64,000 nt of DNA from Fortiea sp. LEGE XX443 (GTDB taxonomy: Bacteria; Cyanobacteriota; Cyanobacteriia; Cyanobacteriales; Nostocaceae), in the NCBI RefSeq assembly GCF_015206815.1, contig NZ_JADEXZ010000016.1, forward strand, positions 1-64,000, given 5' to 3'. The notes under the pieces were generated by a model. The model saw only the letters and a list, made by a program, of their open reading frames with translations. It was not told the DNA's origin and did no database searches. Numbering within the stretch: position 1 is the first letter of the stretch; each line of letters begins with the position of its first letter. A program made the translations under genes and the position numbers. Shown here piece by piece: positions 17,179 to 23,496 of this stretch.

Positions 17179-17855
17179 GTTGATTGTCTCCAAAGTAATA
17201 TTCAATACTAATATAAAATAAGTATATTGAAAAGCGATCATACGCGCTAAGTTCTATCAAAAAGGTGATCGTCTGCAAAATCTTAACCGTGGGATCACTC
17301 TCTTTTTTCCTTCGCGCCCTTTGCGAACTTTGCGGTTCGTTAAAAAAGCGATCGCACTTCAGCCAAACAGTTATCAAGGTGTAGCCGTGAAGCAGCAAAC
17401 AGCACAAACAAAGCTATATTACCCGTTTTAAAAGAAAATTTAGTAATTATTAGACCTTTTTAACTCATAAACGAGTCTTTGATATTCGTTCAAGATAGTT
17501 TTTTACTCATTCACGAGTCTTTGATACTCGTGAATGAGTCTTTAATACTCACGGATGAGTCTTTGATACTCGCGGACAAGTCTTGAATACTCGTGGATGA
17601 GTCTTTGATACTCACGGACGAATCTTTTACACTCGTGAACGAGTCTTTGATACTCACGGACGAGTCTTTGATACTCGTGGATGAGGCATGGAACAATATG
17701 ACCGTGAATAAAATTCTCGTTTTGCTGGTGTTATGATTAACGCACTCGAAACGAAAATCAAAACTTAGCTCTCTACCTCTTATCCTCTTCCTTTGCGTCT
17801 CTGCGCCTTTGTATAAGAGAAATTAAACTTGTTTTATTCTCAAGAAAATCTAATA
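17179..17855. other. Intergenic region with tandem repeats
   Basis: Upstream of tcmP the stretch holds a copy of the AACGAACCGCAAAG-type repeat on the minus strand (about 17305-17345), similar to 14785-14808. It also holds the eight-unit 21-bp array (17515-17682) and a third GCGTCTCTGCGCC element near 17795. Frames through these repeats are not credible genes. Confidence 0.5.
17515..17682. repeat. 21-bp tandem repeat array, 8 units
   Basis: Eight consecutive 21-base units with consensus GAGTCTTTGATACTCGTGGA plus T or C. A diverged outlier starts at 17472. Each unit contains a small inverted repeat (GAGT...ACTC), and the last six bases alternate mainly between GTGGAT/GTGAAT and ACGGAC/ACGGAT. 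Because 21 is divisible by three, one minus-strand frame stays open and would encode a heptad repeat (SSVSIKD), but it has only a TTG start and no ribosome-binding site. There are no spacers, so it is not a CRISPR array. Confidence 0.9.
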
Positions 17856-18299
17856 CTACGATTTCACACTACATGGATCAACAACTATAATCTCGGAGAA
17901 ACGCTTAAAATCATCAACATTAAACGTCAGTAAATGTGTAATATTGTGTACTACCATCGCCGCTACTAAACGTGTATCATGCACCTTTTTACCTATAACT
18001 TGATGTTTAATAATTAAAGATTCCCATTCATGAAAAATTGCAGGTATATCAACCTGCAAAATAAATATCTTTTTTAAGTTATTAGAAGCTTGCACGGCTT
18101 CAGTAATTGATAATCCTAAAGCATTACTATTAATTGGTCTTGTGCAAACAGCCCAAAATTCAATAATATTCTGTGGAACTATATATAATAATTCACTTTG
18201 TTGCTTGAGCCGAAAAATTGCTCTTTGAGTCTCAGGGTGCATAGGACTATTTTTCTGCACCAAACGCAGCAAAATATTAGTGTCTACTAGATAGCTCAT
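17856..18299 (-). CDS. PIN-domain ribonuclease toxin (VapC type)
   Basis: A 147-residue PIN-domain protein. In the numbering that counts the preceding GTG as residue 1, the acidic active-site set is Asp 7 (VDTNILLRL), Glu 48 (NIIEFWAV), Asp 109 (VHDTRLVAAM) and Asp 130 (FNVDDFKRF). Such toxins cleave RNA, often initiator tRNA or 23S rRNA. The ATG at 18299 overlaps the antitoxin stop codon by one base (TGATG), so the toxin is translationally coupled to the upstream antitoxin. It sits in the accessory island near the TcmP pair. Confidence 0.85.
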   Translation of the reverse strand: MSYLVDTNILLRLVQKNSPMHPETQRAIFRLKQQSELLYIVPQNIIEFWAVCTRPINSNALGLSITEAVQASNNLKKIFILQVDIPAIFHEWESLIIKHQVIGKKVHDTRLVAAMVVHNITHLLTFNVDDFKRFSEIIVVDPCSVKS

Positions 18300-18574
18300 C
18301 ACATTTCATCTTCTCTGGTGTAAATACTCTCTCGACTAATTGCTTCATCGGAAAGCGGTGGTGCTACAGCAAAAGCCGGAAGATTTATTAAATCTGTAAG
18401 ATTAGTTTCCCATTCTTCCTGATTTAAAATTTGATAAAAAGACTTTTGTTCCTGATTAATTAAGCTATCTTCAATCAAAGATTCAATATAAGCTTCTACT
18501 GACAAACCATGTTTAGCGGCTTGATAAATTAAACGTGCCTCAATTTCTGGTTTTAATTGTAACTTGATTGTCAT
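18299..18574 (-). CDS. Antitoxin of the PIN-domain pair
   Basis: A 91-residue protein. The N-terminal part (TIKLQLKPEIEARLIYQAAKHGLSVEAYIESLIED) fits a ribbon-helix-helix DNA-binding domain. The acidic tail (LPAFAVAPPLSDEAISRES) would wrap the toxin. It is placed directly upstream of the PIN toxin. A perfect ten-base palindrome lies 19 bases before its start and may be the autoregulatory operator. Confidence 0.8.
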   Translation of the reverse strand: MTIKLQLKPEIEARLIYQAAKHGLSVEAYIESLIEDSLINQEQKSFYQILNQEEWETNLTDLINLPAFAVAPPLSDEAISRESIYTREDEM

Positions 18575-18592
18575 TTGTTATTTCCTGTAATG

Positions 18593-18602
18593 CTAACGTT
18601 AG
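18593..18602. promoter_or_regulatory. Candidate operator of the toxin-antitoxin pair
   Basis: CTAACGTTAG is a perfect ten-base palindrome 19 bases upstream of the antitoxin start, where RHH-type antitoxins usually bind. Placement and symmetry are seen; binding is inferred. Confidence 0.4.
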
Positions 18603-18671
18603 AAACCATCTATTGTTATCTGATTGTTACTTTTAGTGTAGCAGTGGTAGACAATTTATTGTGGCAACTAT

Positions 18672-19565
18672 TTATTTCATAAACTCATTTACTCGTTGCC
18701 AAACCTTATTTATCAAATCAGGATCATCTGCGTTAAACCACTCAATTTGGGGATATGCTCTAAACCATGTGCGTTGTCGCTTGGCGAATTGTCTTGTATG
18801 TAAAACTGTTAATTTTTTTGCTTCGTTTAAAGTAATATCACCAGCTAAACATTGCTTGATTTCTTGATATCCTAAAGTGTTTAACAACGATAAATCAGCA
18901 CCATATTTCTGACACAAATATTCCACTTCATCCACTAACCCGTCGGCTATCATTTGCTCAGTTCGCTTGTGAATACGTGCATCTAATTTCTCTACATCAC
19001 AATCTAAGCCAATCTGCAAAATTGGATAATCTGGTGGGTTTTCTCCCTGTTGTTCAGATATAGGAATTCCTGTTATGTAAAATACCTCTAATGCTCGTAA
19101 AGTCCGCACGGGATCGTTGGGGTGAATTTTTTGTGTAGCGGCGGGATCAACTTGTTGCAAGATCCCATAAAGTTGAGTTTGACCGAGAGATTCTAACTGC
19201 GATCGCAATTCATAATGAGGCGCAACCCTCGGAATTTTCATCCCTTGAACTATTGAACGAATATATAAACCAGTTCCACCTACTAACAAAATTGGCTCAA
19301 CAGCGACAGACGCAATCAAAGCTTGTGCTTGCTGTTGATAGTCTGCTACCGTCATTGTGTCTGTTGGCTCGCAGATATCTATTAAATAATGTGGTACTAA
19401 TTTTTGCTCTGCTAAAGTTGGCTTGGCTGTGCCAATATTAAACTCACGGTACACCTGACGAGAATCTGCGCTGAGAATTACAGAACCTAACCGCGTAGCT
19501 AAAGTTAAAGCTAAACCAGACTTACCTGTTGCAGTCGCCCCACAAATAACAATTAATTTAGTCAT
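18672..19565 (-). CDS. miaA: tRNA dimethylallyltransferase
   Basis: Transfers a dimethylallyl group to N6 of A37 in tRNAs that read UNN codons. The 297-residue protein has the P-loop GATATGKSG (9-17), the substrate motif SADSRQVYREFNIGTAKP, the DICEPTDTMTVADYQ block, VGGTGLYIRSIVQG and a C-terminal tRNA-binding part with HTRQFAKRQRTWFR. Length and order are typical. It resumes the core genome after the accessory island. Confidence 0.96.
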   Translation of the reverse strand: MTKLIVICGATATGKSGLALTLATRLGSVILSADSRQVYREFNIGTAKPTLAEQKLVPHYLIDICEPTDTMTVADYQQQAQALIASVAVEPILLVGGTGLYIRSIVQGMKIPRVAPHYELRSQLESLGQTQLYGILQQVDPAATQKIHPNDPVRTLRALEVFYITGIPISEQQGENPPDYPILQIGLDCDVEKLDARIHKRTEQMIADGLVDEVEYLCQKYGADLSLLNTLGYQEIKQCLAGDITLNEAKKLTVLHTRQFAKRQRTWFRAYPQIEWFNADDPDLINKVWQRVNEFMK

Positions 19566-19674
19566 TAGTCATTAATGAAAAGTGCTGAGTACTTCTTAAA
19601 TTTACTCAGCACTGAGTTGATGAACTAACAATTTCCTGATGGATTTGTCTAAAACTGAAGCGATCGCTGATTTT

Positions 19675-20298
19675 TTACCAGTGAGCTACAGCTTGAGCGA
19701 TCGCATCTTTAGCAGCTGCTAATGACTGTTGACGAGCATCATCACCTAAACTGAGGCTGTCAGCATGGATAAAAGTCACATCGGTAAGACCCATAAAACC
19801 CAAAATAGCACGGAGGTATGGTTCTTGGTGGTCGTAAGCAGCAAAGGGAGTTCCTGGGGGGAAAGTACCACCACGGGATGTGATGATCAACACTTTTCTA
19901 CTGCTGTCAACTAAACCTTCGTAGCCATTTGCGCCAACTGCAAAAGTCCGACCAACACGTACAATTTGGTCAATGTAAGCTTTAAAAGTAGAAGGTACAT
20001 TCAAGTTATACATCGGTATGCCAAAGATATAGCGATCGGCTGCAAGAAACTCATCAATTAAACTATCAGAAAGCTTAATCGCCTCAGCTAGTTCTGGAGT
20101 GCGTGCATCAGGTGGTGTAAAAGCAGCCGCTATCCACAATTCGTCTACATGGGGAACAGGATGATGACCTAAGTCTCGGTACGTAACTGTATCGCCTAGA
20201 TGAGTATCTTTCCAGGATGTGATGAACTCATAGGAGAGCGATCGTGAAATAGAACGTTCACCACGAGGACTAGAATCAATGTGTAGGATATTTGCCAT
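19675..20298 (-). CDS. azoR: FMN-dependent NADH-azoreductase
   Basis: A 207-residue flavodoxin-fold quinone/azo reductase. Signatures are HIDSSPRGERSISRSLS at the N-terminus for FMN phosphate binding, FGIPMYNLNVPSTFKAYIDQ in the middle, and ITSRGGTFPPGTPF. It reduces quinones and azo compounds with NADH and helps against electrophile stress. The ATG at 20298 gives the family N-terminus MANILHIDSS; a TTG fifteen bases up is less likely. It is divergent from an HxlR regulator, the usual pairing for this family. Confidence 0.92.
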   Translation of the reverse strand: MANILHIDSSPRGERSISRSLSYEFITSWKDTHLGDTVTYRDLGHHPVPHVDELWIAAAFTPPDARTPELAEAIKLSDSLIDEFLAADRYIFGIPMYNLNVPSTFKAYIDQIVRVGRTFAVGANGYEGLVDSSRKVLIITSRGGTFPPGTPFAAYDHQEPYLRAILGFMGLTDVTFIHADSLSLGDDARQQSLAAAKDAIAQAVAHW

Positions 20299-20402
20299 AG
20301 ATGAATTACCCAATTAAATCTGCGCTGATAGGGGATGTAATAAATAACTTGCCGAATAGACTTTAAACTAAATACAGTTGATCTGGAAAGTACGCACTTA
20401 AA

Positions 20403-20417
20403 AGTAAGGTACTTACT
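20403..20417. promoter_or_regulatory. Candidate HxlR operator
   Basis: AGTAAGGTACTTACT is a perfect palindrome (six-base arms around GTA) in the 130-base region between the divergent azoR and HxlR genes. Half-site-like GTAC and AAGTAAC copies flank it (20390-20427). It ends 11 bases before the regulator start, where it could block transcription of the regulator gene. Confidence 0.5.
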
Positions 20418-20428
20418 AAAAAGTAACT

Positions 20429-20797
20429 ATGAAAGCTGAAGCAGAAAATGATCGCAGGCTAACTTGTGAAGTGGAAACTACCCTCAAGGTAATTGGCGGA
20501 CGCTGGAAAGTTTTAATTATTAGAGAATTAATTGCTGGTGTCAAACGCTTTGGTGAATTACAACGAGCCTTACCTGGAATTACGCAAAAGATGTTGACTC
20601 AGCAACTTAGAGAAATGGAAGAAGATGGCATAGTACATCGACAAGTGTATGCACAAATCCCTCCAAAAGTAGAATATTCACTGACAACCTTGGGAGAAAG
20701 TCTAAAACCCATTCTTTATGCTATGCACGAATGGGCTGTTGAGCATTTATCTCATATCAACAATGAAAGGGAACAGGGAATAGGGAACAGGGAATAG
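20429..20797 (+). CDS. HxlR-family winged-helix regulator
   Basis: A 122-residue protein with the HxlR signature: conserved Cys 13 (LTCEVETTLKVIGGRWK), then the recognition region FGELQRALPGITQKMLTQQLREMEEDG and the wing VEYSLTTLGESLKPIL. Members sense electrophiles, often through the N-terminal cysteine, and control a neighbouring oxidoreductase, so it probably regulates azoR. The last eleven residues (NEREQGIGNRE) are encoded by a heptamer array that has replaced or extended the original C-terminus. Confidence 0.9.
   Translation: MKAEAENDRRLTCEVETTLKVIGGRWKVLIIRELIAGVKRFGELQRALPGITQKMLTQQLREMEEDGIVHRQVYAQIPPKVEYSLTTLGESLKPILYAMHEWAVEHLSHINNEREQGIGNRE
20769..20796. repeat. Tandem heptamer array inside the end of a gene
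   Basis: Alternating GGGAACA and GGGAATA heptamers, four units. The array encodes the C-terminal tail of the HxlR regulator and is followed directly by its TAG stop. Confidence 0.85.
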
Positions 20798-20867
20798 TGG
20801 TAGCGACAGTGAAATCTAACAGTATCAATATCTTCGTCTACCTCTAATCTGACTTCTAAATTCTTCT

Positions 20868-21263
20868 TCAATTGTTATTTTGTAAATATTCAATTGTTGC
20901 TGCTAATTTTGAGGGATAGCCTTCAGTAAATCTCTCAAACCACAGTCCTTCTGGTGAAAAAGGATCTAATTTTTCTAACCATTCTTGTGCTGGTTTTTGT
21001 AAAGCTTCTAGTTGTTGGGCTTTAATTTTTTCTTGTCGAATGCGTTCTTGTTCTTGTTCTTGTTGTCTTCGCAACTCCTCAGCTGCTTCTTGCGCTTCGA
21101 CATCAGCCTTTACTTCTGCCAAAATATTATCAATGATAGATTGTGATTGAGGTAGCGGTTGGATAAATGGTGTTTCTAAATCTGGTTTTGGCTGTTGTAT
21201 TGCGGGTTTTGCTGGATCATATTCCGCTTTTAATTGAGCTAATAATTTATCAATAGAGTCCAT
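20868..21263 (-). CDS. Coiled-coil protein of unknown function
   Basis: A 131-residue soluble protein. It opens with MDSIDKLLAQLKAEYDPAK, has a proline/glutamine-rich linker, then a strongly charged helix (AAEELRRQQEQEQERIRQEK, about residues 60-80) that should form a coiled coil, and a compact C-terminal segment ending in FSPEGLWFERFTEGYPSKLAATIEYL. I do not recognise the family. It lies 105 bases downstream of two VWA-domain genes on the same strand and may act with them. Confidence 0.7.
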   Translation of the reverse strand: MDSIDKLLAQLKAEYDPAKPAIQQPKPDLETPFIQPLPQSQSIIDNILAEVKADVEAQEAAEELRRQQEQEQERIRQEKIKAQQLEALQKPAQEWLEKLDPFSPEGLWFERFTEGYPSKLAATIEYLQNNN

Positions 21264-21270
21264 TATTTTA

Positions 21271-21298
21271 ATTCGTAATTCGTAGTTCGTAGTTCGTA
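21271..21298. repeat. Tandem heptamer array, (A/G)TTCGTA x4
   Basis: Two ATTCGTA followed by two GTTCGTA, between the coiled-coil and VWA genes. The same sequence in another register appears at 44320-44347. Confidence 0.8.
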
Positions 21299-21368
21299 AT
21301 TACCTTTTTGCAAAGCTTTTAGAATAATTAAGAAAGACGAAAGACTAGGGGTTAGTCTTTCGTTTAAT

Positions 21369-21974
21369 TTAGTCATTAATGGCATTGAGTAGAACTTCTG
21401 ACAAACTTAAATCTTCCATATCTTCCATTGTAATGGTGTCACAGATATCGAACTTAGCACCTGCACTTTGCAGTTCATCATCTAAGACTTTGAGAAATCG
21501 AGTAGCTTGTTGATCTGAGCCAACTTGAATAAAGGAAATTGCTAGTTCTTCATCCTTATCCATGCGGCGAGAAGCTTCAATAATTACCTTCATGACTGCT
21601 TTGCGATCGTCTGGTTCACCGTCAGTCACTACTAATATTGTTTCGCCATTCGGCTTTGTTGTGTTAGCCGTCTTGCGTTGAAAGTAATCATCTGTAGCAT
21701 GTTTTAATACTGCTGCTAAGTCTGTAGTTCCAGAGGGGTCATTTTCTTGAAAAATTTGTGAAACTTTACTACTAGTTACATTTTCATAGCGTTTAAATTT
21801 TCCCGAAAATAGATAGATAGTTATGCCATCGGGATCAAATTGTTCACACTTACTAGCTAAAGCTAAAGTAGATTCTTGTGCTGCTAACCATCGGCTCCGC
21901 CCTCCTTTTTGATCTGGGGTTGCCATGCTGCCACTTTTATCAATAATTAAAGTATAGTCTCGATTGTCGAGCAT
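21369..21974 (-). CDS. VWA-domain protein (copy 2)
   Basis: A 201-residue protein made of a single von Willebrand A domain. The MIDAS metal site is complete: DKSGS at 12-16, the threonine in DPSGTTDLAAVL, and VTDGEPDD. No signal peptide is seen, so it is cytoplasmic. It is a close paralogue of the next upstream gene, sharing most of its length (for example ATLALA.KCEQFDPDGIT and QVGSDQQAT). Cytosolic VWA proteins of this kind resemble TerY-like proteins linked to stress and metal resistance; partners are unknown here. Confidence 0.85.
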   Translation of the reverse strand: MLDNRDYTLIIDKSGSMATPDQKGGRSRWLAAQESTLALASKCEQFDPDGITIYLFSGKFKRYENVTSSKVSQIFQENDPSGTTDLAAVLKHATDDYFQRKTANTTKPNGETILVVTDGEPDDRKAVMKVIIEASRRMDKDEELAISFIQVGSDQQATRFLKVLDDELQSAGAKFDICDTITMEDMEDLSLSEVLLNAIND

Positions 21975-22045
21975 AATTAAGTTCTCCTATTAATGATTTG
22001 TCATTTGTCATTTGTTAAGTTTGCCAATCATTGACTATTGACCAA

Positions 22046-22678
22046 TCAATCTGTAATCGCATTCATCAATACATCTGCAAGACTCATGTCTTCTAAATCT
22101 TCTAAAGTGATAGTATCGCAGATATCGAATTTAGCGCCGACACTTTGCAGTTGATCATCCAAAGCTTTGAGAAATTTTGTTGCTTGTTGATCTGAACCTA
22201 CTTGAATCAGAGATATTGCTAATTCTTCATCCCGCTCCATTTGACGAGTCGCTTGGATAATTACCTCAAATACGGCTTTGCGATCGTCGGGTTCACCATC
22301 GGTAATTACTAATATTGTTTCACCATTTGCCTTGGTCTTACCAGCAGCTTTACGTTGAAAATAATTATTGATTGCATCATGGAGTACACCAGCTAAGTTG
22401 GTAGTACCAGCTGGGTCATTTTCCTGGAATATCTGTGCGACTTTAGCTGATGTCACATCGTCATAACGTCTAAATCTGCCAGAAAATGTGTAAACTGTAA
22501 TGCCATCTGGGTCAAATTGCTCACACTTTCTTGCTAAAGCGAGAGTAGATTCTTGAGCTATATCCCATCTACTTCTACCACCTACCTGGTCGGGTGTAGA
22601 CATACTACCGCTTTTGTCCAGGATTAATGTATAGTCGCGATGTCTGTCGACAAGCCGCTGCGCGTCTACGCTCATCAT
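22046..22678 (-). CDS. VWA-domain protein (copy 1)
   Basis: A 210-residue single-domain VWA protein with an intact MIDAS (DKSGS, DPAGTTNL, ITDGEPDD). The N-terminus MMSVDAQRLVDRHRDYTLIL is slightly longer than in its paralogue 71 bases downstream; the exact start between the two adjacent codons is uncertain. Tandem duplication is evident from near-parallel sequence over the whole domain. The spacer to copy 2 contains ATTTGTC-type heptamers. Confidence 0.85.
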   Translation of the reverse strand: MMSVDAQRLVDRHRDYTLILDKSGSMSTPDQVGGRSRWDIAQESTLALARKCEQFDPDGITVYTFSGRFRRYDDVTSAKVAQIFQENDPAGTTNLAGVLHDAINNYFQRKAAGKTKANGETILVITDGEPDDRKAVFEVIIQATRQMERDEELAISLIQVGSDQQATKFLKALDDQLQSVGAKFDICDTITLEDLEDMSLADVLMNAITD

Positions 22679-22795
22679 AATCTTCCTCTAAATTTTTGCC
22701 CTGTGCTAAGTCTAGTCTAATGACGAAAAAGCACAAACATCAATGATTTTAGATATAAGTCAAACTACGTAACATAATTTTTATATATTCTAGGC

Positions 22796-22822
22796 ATTGA
22801 GTCCATATTGAATGGACTCAAT
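22796..22822. terminator. Hairpin, probable end of the fibrillin-like gene
   Basis: ATTGAGTCCAT and ATGGACTCAAT form an 11-bp perfect stem with a five-base loop. It lies 55 bases past the stop of the minus-strand gene at 22877. No T-run follows on either strand, so a termination role is a guess from position. Confidence 0.4.
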
Positions 22823-22876
22823 ACTTGCAAAATTTAGCAAATTTTTTCTAAATCCTGACAGCCTTGTGAAAGCAGA

Positions 22877-23473
22877 TCATCTCTCGCGCATCCACAGCGC
22901 CAGTCCGCCTCCACGGCCACGAGCAGCGATAAAATCTTCTGTCACCAAGAAAAACGCGAAAAATGGTAACTTACCTATGGGTTGGTTGTCAAAATCTTCA
23001 GTCTGTGTGTGACTGCCACCAAAGGGCTGATGATAAATAGTACGACCAAATAAACTAATTTGGATGTGGGTAAAGTTAAATGCTAACAGGTTTTTTTTGC
23101 CTAAATATTTGGCTGGGCCTGTGAGTTTTAATAAAACTGGCTTTAGTTGTACCTGATTGCTAATTTCTCCTCTGACTGGTGTTGTTTTACCAAAGGAAAT
23201 ATAAGTTGGCGTAAATTTAGTCCAATAAAAACCTTTGCCTAAAATTATTCCGCCTCGCTGTCTAGCTTTACGAGTTCCACTGGCAAAACACAGTCGCCAT
23301 GTCCCTACCAGAGAATCAAAAGTGTAGCTGATTCGTTGCTGTTTGGCAGTTTTTTCGGCTTGTAATAGGGCATCAACTACCACTTTAGCTGGTGGGCGAT
23401 CGCTATCTTTACCAGCTTGTGTTAGTGTGGCGACAAACTCAGGCGGAACAATGGATGGTAACTCAGCATTCAT
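22877..23473 (-). CDS. Fibrillin (plastid-lipid-associated)-like protein
   Basis: A 198-residue protein. The block FDSLVGTWRLCFASGTRKAR and the ending FFAFFLVTEDFIAARGRGGGLALWMRER resemble cyanobacterial and plastid fibrillins (PAP family), lipocalin-like proteins associated with thylakoid lipids and plastoglobules. The middle is beta-rich (GEISNQVQLKPVLLKLTG, KNLLAFNFTHIQISLFG). No signal peptide. Identification is by pattern only. It lies 23 bases downstream of the PBP1a gene on the same strand and may be cotranscribed. Confidence 0.55.
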   Translation of the reverse strand: MNAELPSIVPPEFVATLTQAGKDSDRPPAKVVVDALLQAEKTAKQQRISYTFDSLVGTWRLCFASGTRKARQRGGIILGKGFYWTKFTPTYISFGKTTPVRGEISNQVQLKPVLLKLTGPAKYLGKKNLLAFNFTHIQISLFGRTIYHQPFGGSHTQTEDFDNQPIGKLPFFAFFLVTEDFIAARGRGGGLALWMRER

Positions 23474-23496
23474 GAAAACATTTAATTTTCTTTTAA

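Noticed and set aside
17472-17682. CRISPR-like array
   Set aside because: The 21-bp units are directly joined with no spacers, and no cas gene is in the window.
17511-17696. 61-residue heptad-repeat protein on the minus strand
   Set aside because: Only a TTG start, no ribosome-binding site, and the frame stays open simply because the unit length is a multiple of three. Kept as a repeat array.
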